Of a stretch of DNA of 64,000 bases, positions 44,587 through 53,560 are shown piece by piece; positions within the stretch are counted from its first letter, which is position 1; each line of letters begins with the position of its first letter. The notes beneath the pieces are model-generated. The model did no database searches and was not told the DNA's origin. It saw nothing but the letters and a program-made list of their open reading frames with translations. Source of the stretch: R-RK-3 sp963834945 (GTDB lineage: Bacteria > Pseudomonadota > Alphaproteobacteria > Rhizobiales > Rhodomicrobiaceae); assembly GCA_963834945.1 (NCBI GenBank), contig CAWIDT010000009.1, forward strand, positions 434,001 to 498,000, written 5' to 3'. The position numbers were made by a program, and so were the translations under genes.

Positions 44587-46064
44587 TGGCCGTTCCCCCG
44601 CAAGACCCAGGTATCCTTCGTGCCGCCGCCTTGTGAGGAATTGACGACGATGGAGCCTTTCGGTAAGGCGACGCGCGTCAGGCCTCCGGGCATGACCCAG
44701 GTGTCGCGCCCGGTCACGGCGAAGGGCCGAAGATCGACATGGCGCGGCTCGACGGCATCGCCGACAAGGGTCGGGCAGACGGACAGGCTGATCATGGGCT
44801 GCGCGATGTAATTGCTCGGGTCCTTCTTCAGCCGGTCGCGGGCGACTTCCAATTCGGCTTTCGTCGCCTTCGGCCCGACGCAGATACCATAACCGCCCGA
44901 TTCGCCAACCGGCTTGACCACAAGCTTTTCCAGATTCTCCAGCGTATAGGCGAGCGAGCGGGCTTCGCGGCAGATATAGGTTTCGACATTCGGCAGGATT
45001 GGCTCTTCGTCGAGATAATAGCGGATGATGCGCGGCACATAGGCATACACCGCCTTGTCGTCGGCGACCCCGGTGCCCACCGCATTGGCGAGCGTCACAT
45101 TGCTCTTGCGCACAGCGCGCATCAGGCCTGGAACGCCGAGCATGCTCTCCTTGTTGAACACCTCGGGATCGATGAAATCATCGTTCAGGCGACGATAGAT
45201 GACATGGACGGGCGTGGGCCCAGCGACGGTTTTCATGAAGACGCGGTCGTCCTCGACGAACATGTCGCCGCCTTCGACGAGCGGAACGCCCATTTCGCGG
45301 GCGAGGAAAATATGCTCGAAATAGGCGGAATTGAACACGCCCGGCGAAAGCAGCACGATCTGCGGTTCGCGCAGCGCCGGAGGCGCGACTTCGGCCAGCT
45401 TGCGCGCCAGCTGCACGCCGTAATCGGAGACCGGCTCGATACCGAAGCCTTCCATGAGGTCGGGGAAGGCGCGCTGGATCAGGTGCCGGTTCTCCACGAC
45501 ATAGGAAACCCCCGATGGCGTGCGGCTGTTGTCTTCCAGCACGAGGAAGCGGCCGGTTTCGTCGCGGATGATATCGGTTCCCGCGACATGGATATAAGTG
45601 CCCGCCGGAGGGTTGTAATCCACCATCTCCGGCCGGAAGTTGACGTTCTGGAAAACCAGATCGGCCGGAAGGGTGCCGTCTTTGAAAATGTGGCGTTCGT
45701 GATAAACGTCCCAGAGGAACAGGTTCAGCGCCTTGACGCGCTGCTTGATGCCGGCGTCCAGGCGCCCCCAGTCGCTCGCGGTGATGACGCGCGGGATGAC
45801 GTCGAAGGGCAGGATGCGGTCGATGGCGTTCTTGTCGCTGTAGACGGTGAAGGTAATGCCGAGCATGAACAGTTCCCGCTCGGCGTCCTTGGAACGGGCA
45901 GCCAGATTTGCCAGCTCCATCTGTTGGAGCCGGTGCCACAGCTTGGTCAGCGCCGGGTTGGGATTTTGCGGATTGCCAAGAAGTTCACAGTAGAAGGCGC
46001 CAGCATCGTATTCGTCGAGCGTCGCTGTCATAGCGGGATTACGTAAAACCGTGACGGTTGCCAT
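44583..46064 (-). CDS. Circularly permuted ATP-grasp protein
   Basis: A 493-residue protein and the first gene of the leftward operon. AGGGG precedes the ATG at 46064; an upstream in-frame ATG at 46103 is less likely. Family segments: RDETGRFLVLEDNSRTPSGVSYVVENR, LARKLAEVAPP, FFEHIFLAREMGVPLVEGGDMFV-like (YFEHIFLARE), LANAVGTGVADDKAVYAYVP, LEKLVVKPVGESGGYGI, SSQGGGTKDTWVL. ATP-grasp enzymes of this type are predicted to form peptide-like bonds. It is coupled to the alpha-E gene by an ATGA overlap. Confidence 0.93.
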   Translation of the reverse strand: MATVTVLRNPAMTATLDEYDAGAFYCELLGNPQNPNPALTKLWHRLQQMELANLAARSKDAERELFMLGITFTVYSDKNAIDRILPFDVIPRVITASDWGRLDAGIKQRVKALNLFLWDVYHERHIFKDGTLPADLVFQNVNFRPEMVDYNPPAGTYIHVAGTDIIRDETGRFLVLEDNSRTPSGVSYVVENRHLIQRAFPDLMEGFGIEPVSDYGVQLARKLAEVAPPALREPQIVLLSPGVFNSAYFEHIFLAREMGVPLVEGGDMFVEDDRVFMKTVAGPTPVHVIYRRLNDDFIDPEVFNKESMLGVPGLMRAVRKSNVTLANAVGTGVADDKAVYAYVPRIIRYYLDEEPILPNVETYICREARSLAYTLENLEKLVVKPVGESGGYGICVGPKATKAELEVARDRLKKDPSNYIAQPMISLSVCPTLVGDAVEPRHVDLRPFAVTGRDTWVMPGGLTRVALPKGSIVVNSSQGGGTKDTWVLRGNGQ

Positions 46065-46373
46065 GAGTCCCCTCGTGAAAATTCGATGCGTCGGCCCTTC
46101 CACCCATGTGATGTAGACTAACAGCCCGTGGTTACTGACAGCCTAACATACGCGTCCGTTGAAGGGAAAGATGAAAGCCTGCCTAAATATTAGCCGTCAT
46201 AATCGGCGCGCCCGCAGCGTGTGGTAAACAGCTGGTAAGACGTGGAGTTCAGCGCCATCTGCCAATGCTGCCGGGCCAAGCCCTTTCGGTAATTCGTCGA
46301 AGCGTTCGACAGTATTGGCGCGGCTGCCGTAAAATTGTGCAGGCGTTTTAAATCCGGGCAAGAGGGAAAACTG
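46065..46373. other. Divergent intergenic region of the ATP-grasp operon
   Basis: This 309-base gap must hold the promoters of the leftward ATP-grasp operon and the rightward alpha/beta hydrolase. It is relatively AT-rich between 46120 and 46210. No palindrome or strong hexamer pair is evident, and short leftward frames here (46190-46469) overlap the hydrolase and are not accepted. Confidence 0.4.
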
Positions 46374-47255
46374 ATGAAGAGCATCATGGTCGGCGACATC
46401 CCGATCGCCTATGTCGAAGAGGGCGAGGGACCGCCCGTTATTCTCGCCCATTGCTCCAGCGGCTCCCACCGCATGTGGCGCGAGTTGATCGATGAGCTGA
46501 AGGGCTCCTACCGCGTCATCGCGCCCGATCTGATCGGTTATGGACGATCAGGGCACTGGCCGGCGGATCGCCCTTTCGACATGAGCGTGGAGGCGCGGAT
46601 CCTGATCCTGCTGGCCAGCGCCGCCGGCGAGCCTGCCCATTTCGTCGGGCATTCCTATGGCGGCGCCATGGCGCTCGAAGCGGTGCGGCTGCTGGGAGGC
46701 CGGGCGCGCGGCATGACGCTGATCGAGCCGGTGGCGTTTCACCTGCTGCGCGCCGCCGGGCGGGATGCGGAATGGAAGACGATCGAGGCCGTGACCGAGG
46801 CGGTAACCGCGGCCATGGCGCGCGGGGATCGCAAGGCCGCCGCGTCGGCCTATATGGGCTTCTGGCTGGGCAGGCTGGGATGGTGGCTTTCGCCGCGCAA
46901 GCTGAAGCAGAACATCACCGAAACCGTCGACAAGGTCGAGCTTGAGTTCCGCGCCGTCCGGTGGCTTGCCGCGCCCCCGGCGGATGTCTACAAGGCGCTC
47001 GATGTGCCGACGCTGCTGATCCATGGCAGCAAGACGCGTCAGCCGGCTCTGGCGGTGATCGAGGTGCTGGCGGCGTTGCTGCCGGATGCTCGCGTCGCCA
47101 TCGTCGAGGGCGCCGGCCATCTGAGCCCGCTGACGCACCGCGATGCGGTCAACCGGCTGGTGCTGGCCCATATCGCGGACTGCGCGCCCGGCAAGGCCCA
47201 AGGCGTGGCGCCGCGGCCGGGTCTGACGGACGTTGCCGGGCTGACCGGCGTCTAA
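46374..47255 (+). CDS. Alpha/beta hydrolase
   Basis: A 293-residue hydrolase; AGAGGG stands before the ATG at 46374. Oxyanion region ILAHCSSGSHRMW, nucleophile elbow GHSYGGA (serine about residue 97), histidine in EGAGHLSPL. It has no signal peptide. It is divergent from the ATP-grasp operon and mirrors the other hydrolase at the operon's far end; whether either acts on the operon's product is unknown. Confidence 0.88.
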   Translation: MKSIMVGDIPIAYVEEGEGPPVILAHCSSGSHRMWRELIDELKGSYRVIAPDLIGYGRSGHWPADRPFDMSVEARILILLASAAGEPAHFVGHSYGGAMALEAVRLLGGRARGMTLIEPVAFHLLRAAGRDAEWKTIEAVTEAVTAAMARGDRKAAASAYMGFWLGRLGWWLSPRKLKQNITETVDKVELEFRAVRWLAAPPADVYKALDVPTLLIHGSKTRQPALAVIEVLAALLPDARVAIVEGAGHLSPLTHRDAVNRLVLAHIADCAPGKAQGVAPRPGLTDVAGLTGV

Positions 47256-47261
47256 CGCCTG

Positions 47262-47393
47262 CTCAGTTTAGGCGCGAGCTTCTGTGGGCTCTTCCGTCAC
47301 CCCGACCGGCGCGAAGCGCAGATCCGGGGCCTGGTCCTGCCCGCATTGACTCGCTGCGACCGCATTACGGCCGGCTCGGCGGCCGTAATGCGG
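47262..47393. repeat. Degenerate repeat plus strong hairpin between convergent genes
   Basis: TCACCCCGACCGGCGCGAAGCGCAGATCCGGGGCC (split: TCACCCCGACCGGCGC and GAAGCGCAGATCCGGGG, about 47297-47333) is an inverted, diverged copy of the GGATCTCCGC...CCGGGGTGACAG repeat. Then CCGCATTACGGCCG (47360-47373) pairs perfectly with CGGCCGTAATGCGG (47380-47393), a 14-pair stem with a six-base loop. It may end transcription from both sides, though there is no T-run. Confidence 0.6.
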
Positions 47394-47403
47394 GACAAGC
47401 CGC

Positions 47404-48177
47404 CTATTTGGTCTTGGCGGTGCTCATCCGGACCCATTGGCCGTTGATGTCGTCGTCGGCGATCATCCGCATCACCGTGTCGGCGAACTCCTTCGGGTCG
47501 GCGAGGCCGCTGACGTCGCGGTGAGTGGCCTTGACCTTTTGCGTCATGTCCTCGGAGCGTTCGGCGAACATGTCGGTGTCATAGCGGCCGGACATGATGG
47601 TGACGACGCGGATGCCATCGTTCACCAGATCGCGGGCGAGCGGCCGGGTGAGCGCCAGCACGCCGCCCTCGGATGCGGCATAGGCGGCCTGGCCTTCGAG
47701 GCCGTCCTCGGCGGCGACCGAGGCGGAATTGATGATGATGCCGCGAATGCCGCCCTCAAGCGGGGGCAGCGTCATCATCGCGGCGGCGGCTTTGGTCGCC
47801 ATGTAAAATGTGCCGGTGAGGTTGACCTGCAGCAGCCGCTCGAAGCTGGGCACATCATGCAGCATGATGCGGCCGGTATCGGGATTGCGCCACACGGTCG
47901 GCTGGTCCATGGCGATGCCGGCGCAATTGATCAGCACGCGCTCGAGGCCGTGCTCCTCGCGGGCAAAGTCGAGGGCGGTGTCGACGGTGATCTCGCTGGA
48001 GATTTCCAGGTGACGATAGATCGCGCCGATGCGGTCGGCGAGCGCTTCGCCCTCTTCGCGGTACATATCGAGAATGGCGACCTTGCAGCCGGCGGCGGCC
48101 AGTTTTTCGGCCGCGGCCGCGCCGAGGCCCTTCGCCCCACCGGCAACGATGGCGCTGATATCCTTGCCAAGTCTCAT
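47404..48177 (-). CDS. SDR-family oxidoreductase, catalytic lysine replaced
   Basis: A 257-residue short-chain dehydrogenase related to 3-hydroxyacyl-CoA dehydrogenase type II. The NAD(P)-binding loop is AGGAKGLGA (residues 12-20), with NCAG at 84-87 and serine in NSAS. The catalytic motif should be Y-x3-K but reads Tyr166-Ala-Ala-Ser-Glu170. A single base change (AAG to GAG) would explain it. Without the lysine, normal SDR catalysis is doubtful. It starts alone and is convergent with the hydrolase gene. Confidence 0.88.
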   Translation of the reverse strand: MRLGKDISAIVAGGAKGLGAAAAEKLAAAGCKVAILDMYREEGEALADRIGAIYRHLEISSEITVDTALDFAREEHGLERVLINCAGIAMDQPTVWRNPDTGRIMLHDVPSFERLLQVNLTGTFYMATKAAAAMMTLPPLEGGIRGIIINSASVAAEDGLEGQAAYAASEGGVLALTRPLARDLVNDGIRVVTIMSGRYDTDMFAERSEDMTQKVKATHRDVSGLADPKEFADTVMRMIADDDINGQWVRMSTAKTK

Positions 48178-48254
48178 GCGTAAACCCTCAATCCATTTCC
48201 GGCTGAAATGAACGGCACAAAAATCGCGAGAATGTCAAATTGTTATTAGCGTCG

Positions 48255-48573
48255 TCAATCGGCGACAAAATGGAATGCGGTTCCATAGACGAAAATTTCC
48301 ACCGCCCCATCGACGATGCGGGGATGGCTGATGCGCACGGCGAGGCAGCCATCATAGCCCTTCGCGATGGCCTTGGCGTCAAGTTCGGCGAGCGCCCGTG
48401 CCGAGGGTCTGGTCCATCACCCGCTCATAGCGCGTCATCTTGCCGCCGAGCAGATTGGTGATCATCTCGCGGATGTCGCGCAGAATATTGGCCGCGTTGA
48501 CGGCGGCGACCCACATCAGTTCGCCTTCCCGTATCTTCCGGCTTGTGAGTTGTCCCACCGTATATAGCGCCAT
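48255..48573 (-). CDS. YbjQ/UPF0145-family protein, one frameshift
   Basis: MALYTVGQLTSRKIREGELMWVAAVNAANILRDIREMITNLLGGKMTRYERVMDQTLG is followed, after a shift near 48390-48400, by ALAELDAKAIAKGYDGCLAVRISHP in another frame, ending at the TGA at 48257-48255. Joined, the pieces give about 105 residues, normal for this heavy-metal-binding-type family of unknown role. An extra G in ACGGGCGC would explain the shift. The last base of its upstream neighbour is two bases away. Confidence 0.75.
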
Positions 48574-48574
48574 G

Positions 48575-50425
48575 TTATTTCCTGCCTCCGTCGGCATGTT
48601 TGATGACGACCGTGGGCGGACGGCCGAACAGCAGGCGCTTCAGCAGCACGAGCAGCAACAGGCCGAACAGCGCCATGATCAGCAGCGCCGACCAATAGCG
48701 CTCCAGGAAGATGCGGTAATCGACGTCACCGGAGCGCACCTCGGACAGGTCCTGCCCGATATTACCGAAGCTCAGCGAGGAGTTTTCGCGCAACAGCATG
48801 GTTACGGCCGAAAGCTGGTCGCGGCTGTCCAATATGGCGCTCTGAATGGTGGGCTTGCCGAGCGTGCGCATCACGCCGGGTTCGTCGGCGACCTCGCGCA
48901 GCACGCGCTGCGCCGCCGGCTTGTCCAGATGGTTCTGATAGGCGGCGAGGGCCGCTAGCTCGCGTTCGTTAAGACGGCGCGCCAGGTCTTTCAACGTCTG
49001 CGGCGCCAGCGACAGCAGTGCGTCGCGGGCGTTGCGCTCCAGGCTGGCGATGCGCTGGGCGGAGGCGCGATTGTCGAAATCGAGCAGCGTCAGAAAGCTG
49101 CTTTGGAGTGATTTCGCTGGGCGGGATGGCTTGCGGCAGTCCGTAGTCGATGGCCTTGTGCAGGCGCGTTCCCGCCAGCTCGGCCCAGGCCAGCGCTTTG
49201 TCCAGCGATTTCGTCTCGATCGCCAAGGCGACGCCCTCATCGTCCAGATCTGACCAAGGCGCGGCCGAGCGAGCCGTCGCGGGTGCGCTTGAGCACGCCG
49301 GCCTCCTCCTCCGCGCCCAGCAGGAAACCGACCAGACGCCCAAGCCGGCCGAGCTGTTCGACGGTGCGGTTCTTGAGGAAGTCGGCGAAGTCGGCGTTCT
49401 TTTCGGCCAGCGACAGCAGCACGTTGTATTTCTGCTTGAAGTCCAGCCAGAACGAGTAGATCCGCTCGGTCGTCTCTTCGGCGATGCTGCTGACCTGCTG
49501 TTGCAGGTCCGTCTGGATCGATTTGGTCAGCTCCTGCTTGATGAGATCCTTGGCTTCGTCCGATTTCATGCGCTCGGCAATCAGCGGGAACACGCCCTCA
49601 TTCGCGTCATACACATCCTTGGCGATGAGCGCGAAGCCGATCAGCCCGGTGAAGGTGGAGATGATCCTGGAGGCGACGAGACCGGCGACGCGCCGCCCGA
49701 TGGTCGCGACCATGCGCGCGATGATGCGGCGGCTGACGATGAGCACGATGCCGGAAATCGTACCCGTGTTTTGCAGAAGCAGATCGCCGGTATCGATCTT
49801 GGCGGCGCCGATCGAGGGGGTGACGTTGAGATTGGTCTCGGTTTCATGCGCGAAGACCTCGGCGACGGCTCCGCCATAGCGGCTTTGCAGTGCGCTGCGG
49901 ACGCAGGCGACAACGGGCCCGGCGACCTTGGCCGCCGATCCCTCGATGCGCGAGCCGAAATCGGCGCCGACGCCTTGCGCCAGATCGGCCATCGCAGCTT
50001 TGAACCCGTCCGAATTATAGGCGCGCTCGGCGACGGCGATAGCGGTTTTCTCCGCCGTTTCGCGGCTGACGGTGGAATAGGCGCGATCGAGGATGTTGGT
50101 GTCGGCGCGGGCGATGCGGATCGCGTCGTCGATCTCGGTATCGAGACGTTCGCTCATCTTCACCGCGCGCCAATGCTTGTCGACTAGCGCCGCGTAATCG
50201 ACGTCGCCCAATTCGCGGGTCGAGCGCCGTTTCCGTCAGCTTGCGGATCTGGCCGCGCACTTCGGGGTCATTCAGGTTCTGGCATTCCTGGATGGTGATG
50301 TTGGGGGCCGGCGCGTCCGGCTGGCCCTGCGCTACGACTTGCGGCAGCTGCGCCAGGGTGAAGGCAGCGGCGGTAAGAGTGGCGGCGAAGCGGCGGAACG
50401 GATGGGACTTTGCAGACACGCGCAT
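48575..50425 (-). pseudogene. Large secreted membrane-anchored protein, unknown, three frameshifts
   Basis: Three frames join into one protein of about 615 residues. The ATG at 50425 follows CGAGGAA and begins a signal peptide (ending near VVA-Q). The first shift (50217-50219) is an extra C in GACCCGC; without it the text reads TALDRELGDVDYAALV. The second (about 49252) is an extra G in TTGGTC. The third is near 49090-49115. A membrane-associated stretch (GTISGIVLIVSRRIIARMVATIG, GLIGFALIAKD) lies centrally and a C-terminal helix (SALLIMALFGLLLLVLLKRLLFG) anchors the end. I do not recognise the family. Confidence 0.7.
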
Positions 50426-50520
50426 TTCCTCGCAAAGCGGCCACCGGGGAACGTTCCGGCGGAAACAATCGGCCCCGGCGGCTTGTTCCGGTTCCGAATG
50501 CCTCAATATTGCGCGGTCCG

Positions 50521-50706
50521 CTAGAGATTAAAAGCCACGGCGGCGAAAAGCATCCCCCAGGCGATCAGGGTAATCTCGAAGGGGTGCACCTCGACGATCG
50601 GCGTCAGGATGGGCACGTCGATGGCGAAATATTTCGACAGAATAATGAGAAGAACCAGCAGAGTTGAGACGACGAACATGCCGAAGGAGGGAGCGCTCAA
50701 TTTCAT
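50521..50706 (-). CDS. Small two-helix membrane protein, unknown
   Basis: A 61-residue protein from the ATG at 50706 (GAGG eight bases upstream). Two hydrophobic segments (FGMFVVSTLLVLLIILSKYF and PFEITLIAWGMLFAAVAFN) make it almost all membrane. It resembles many unnamed small inner-membrane proteins. It lies 96 bases before the large damaged secreted protein in the same direction and may be cotranscribed with it. Confidence 0.6.
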   Translation of the reverse strand: MKLSAPSFGMFVVSTLLVLLIILSKYFAIDVPILTPIVEVHPFEITLIAWGMLFAAVAFNL

Positions 50707-50735
50707 GGAAGGCCTCGTTTTTGAAAAAAACTCCG

Positions 50736-51438
50736 TCAAAACAATTCCTGTGGCGATAAATCCAGATGAAGGGCCTGCAACTCCGCTGAGGCGTCGGCCG
50801 GTGCCGCCCGGCCGAGCGCCAGGCGGATCGGCGCGAAGGATTGCCGGTGATGGCAGGTTACGCCGAGCAGCGTGATGGCCTCGGCATGGGCGGGCGTGCC
50901 GTAGCCCTTGTTGCTGTGCCAGCTATAGCCGGGGAAATCACCGGCCAAATCGCACATCAGCCGGTCGCGGGTCACCTTGGCGATGATGGAGGCGGCGGCG
51001 ATGGACGGGCAGAGCCGGTCGCCCTCGATCACCGGCACGGCGCGCTGGCTGAGCGCCGGGCAGCGATTGCCGTCGACGAGCACGATCTCCGGGTCCCTCG
51101 ACAGCGCCGCAACGGCGATCTGCATGGCGAGAAATGTCGCCTGCAGGATGTTGACCCGGTCGATATCCTCGACGTTGACGATGCCGATGCCGACCACCCC
51201 GGCGGCGCGGATCGTCAGATACAGCTCCTCCCGCCTTTCCGGCGCTGAGAAGCTTGGAATCATGAAGACCCTTGGGCGGCTTGCGATCGGGGAAGATGAC
51301 GGCGGCGGCCACCACCGGCCCCGCCCAGGGGCCGCGCCCAGCCTCATCGACGCCGGCGACAAGCCGCGCCTCTCGCCCGGCGAGCGCCCGCTCGGTTCTG
51401 ATCGATGGCGGCTTCGGCGTCTGGCCCTTCTGTTCCAT
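50736..51438 (-). CDS. rnhB: Ribonuclease HII, one frameshift
   Basis: From the ATG at 51438 the frame reads MEQKGQTPKPPS...VAGVDEAGRGPWAGPVVAAAVIF...LHDSKLLS, the RNase HII N-terminus with the metal-binding D-E pair. Near 51250 the frame shifts and the other frame continues APERREELYLTIRAAG...LVDGNRCP...SIIAKVTRD to the stop at 50736. The sum is about 230 residues, normal for the enzyme that removes RNA from DNA hybrids. A one-base indel is needed to join them. Confidence 0.9.
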
Positions 51439-51482
51439 GTGCCGAAAACTGCACGCCGCGACCAGGATCGCAAGGGCATTTC

Positions 51483-52608
51483 TCAGGATTTGAACAGGTC
51501 AAACTGCGTGCTCTTGCGGCCGGGCGGCTCGAACAGGTCGGTTCGGAGACGCCCGCGTTCGCCGTTCAGCCCGTACCGCGCCGCTGCGATGGCGAAGCGC
51601 CGGGCGATCAGCTCGGCATAGGGGCCGGTGCCGGTCTGGCGCTCGCCCCACGCCGAGACGTAATCCTTGCCGCCGCGCGTGCCCCGCACCAGCGCCATCA
51701 CCTTCTTGGCCTTGTCGGGAAACTCCTCCTGCAGCCATTCCTGGAACAGCCCGCTGATTTCCAGCGGCAGGCGCAGGAGAACATATCCGGCGCCGCTCGC
51801 GCCCGCCGCCGCGCAGCGCTCCAGGATCGCCTCCATCTCGGCGTCGTTCACAGCCGGAATGACCGGCGCGACCATGGCGCTGACCGGCACGCCCGCTTCC
51901 GCCAGCTTGGCTATGGCCTCGATGCGGCGCTCAGGGGTGGGCGCGCGCGGCTCCATCCGCCGCGACAGCCGCCGGTCGAGCGAGGTGACGGAAAGTGCCA
52001 CTCTGGTGAGGCCGCGCTTCGCCAGCGACGCGAGAATGTCGATGTCGCGCAAGACCAGCGCCGATTTCGTCACGATGCCCACGGGATGGCTGGTGCGGTC
52101 CATGATCTCCAGGATGCGCCGCGTCAGCTCATGCGTTTTCTCGATAGGCTGATAAGGGTCCGTATTCGTCCCAAGCGCGATCGTCTTTACCTGATAGCTC
52201 GGGCCGGGCCAGCTCCTGTTCGAGCAGCTCTGCGGTGTTGGTCTTGGCGATCAGCACGGTCTCGAAATCCAGCCCCGCCGAAAGGCCGAGATAGCAATGC
52301 GTCGGCCGCGCGAAGCAGTAGATGCAGCCATGCTCGCATCCGCGATAGGGGTTGATCGACTGGTCGAAGCCGATATCGGGCGAGTCGTTGGTCGAGATGA
52401 TGCGGCGCGCCTGCTCAAGCCGCACTTCGGTCTTGAAGGGCGCCAACTCGGCCAGGCTCTCCCAGCCATCGTCGAAATCCTCGCGGAGCTGGGTCTCGAA
52501 GCGTCCGGTGAGGTTGGAGCGCGAGCCGCGTCCGCGGCGTCTCTCCTGATCTGTCGGCGGCTGGTCCGGCGAGGGCGGGCGCGGCCTGGCAATCGGTTTT
52601 CGATCCAT
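51483..52608 (-). CDS. PA0069/SplB-like radical SAM protein, one frameshift
   Basis: The N-terminal frame (ATG 52608, MDRKPIARPRPPSP) holds the iron-sulphur motif in GCEHGCIYCFARP (C-x3-C-x2-C). Near 52200 an extra base in the GGCCCGAGC region breaks it; the other frame supplies SYQVKTIALGTNTDPYQPIEKTHELTRRILEIMDRTSHPVGIVTKS and runs to 51483. Together about 370 residues. The family resembles spore photoproduct lyase, but its reaction in non-sporulating bacteria is not settled. Confidence 0.88.
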
Positions 52609-52702
52609 GTTGCATGATAGCCGATGCGGAGAACAAAGAAAGAACAAAAATCTCCAACATCACAGCTTGTGGAAAAGCTTTCAGGGTTTATGATCCCGCC
52701 CC

Positions 52703-53393
52703 ATGATCTCCGTCGTCATCCCAACGCTGAACGCAGAATCCGATCTGCCGCGCACCCTGGCCGCGCTGGTTCCGGCGGCCATCGAAGGCATCGTGCGCGA
52801 GGTCATCATCGCCGATGGCGGCTCCGGCGACGCCACGGCGCGCATCGCGGAAGCGACGGGCGCGCATTTCATCGCGGCTGAGCAGGGCAGGGGACACCAG
52901 CTTGCCGCCGGCGCGAAGGCGGCCAAGGGACCGTGGCTGCTGTTTCTGCACGCCGACACCGTGCTCGAAGGGGGCTGGGAGCGCGAAGCGCTCGATCTGA
53001 TGCGGGCCGTCGAATTGGGCTCGCGGCCCGATACCGCCGCTGTGTTCCGCTATGCTCTGGACGATAGGGGATTGTGGCCGGCCTATCTCAGCGCCGTCGT
53101 CCGCCTGCGCTGCCTGGTGCTGCGCATCCCCTATGGCGATCAGGGCCTGCTTGATGTCCAAGCGGCTTTATGAGGCCGTCGGAGGGTTCAAGCCCATGGC
53201 GCTGATGGAAGATGTCGATCTGGTCCGGCGGCTGGGACGGCGCCGCGTCGCCTTTCTGCGCGCCGAGGCGACCACCAGCGCGCGGCGCTATCGCAGCGAA
53301 GGCTATTTGCCCCGGATGCTGCGCAATCTTGCCTGTCTAAGCCTATATTATCTGCGCGTGCCGCCGCGCGTGCTGACCCGTCTTTATGGCTAG
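52703..53393 (+). CDS. Family 2 glycosyltransferase (TIGR04283 type), one frameshift
   Basis: MISVVIPTLNAESDLPRTLAAL, VIIADGGSGDAT, ..GRGHQLAAGA, LFLHADT are the GT2 N-terminal motifs. In GGCCTGCTTGATGTCC near 53153 one extra T breaks the frame; without it YGDQGLLMSKRLYEAVGGF...LMEDVDLVRRL follows to the TAG at 53391. About 229 residues. In many genomes this gene type sits beside the DUF2064/TIGR04282 gene, which here lies at 54572 beyond an asparaginase. Its stop codon opens a repeat element. Confidence 0.88.
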
Positions 53394-53495
53394 AGCATTT
53401 TCCAGCAAAGTGGACGCCGGTTTGCGTCGAGAAAATGCGACAAAACAAACAATTAGAGCCGCGCTCCGATTCCATCGGGGCGGAAAAGGCTCTAG
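53391..53495. repeat. Interspersed palindromic repeat
   Basis: Begins on the glycosyltransferase stop codon: TAGAGCATTTTCCAGCAAAG, then GTGGACGCCGGTTTGCG, GAGAAAATGCGACAAAAC and a second TAGAGCC...GGCTCTAG arm with CGATTCCATCGGGGCGG. Same module as at 22588-22719. Confidence 0.8.
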
Positions 53496-53560
53496 CCAGG
53501 TTTGCGCACCTTCTCCGCCGCGCGAAGTGAGCGTTCTTGTCATAACTATGAGGATTTCCA

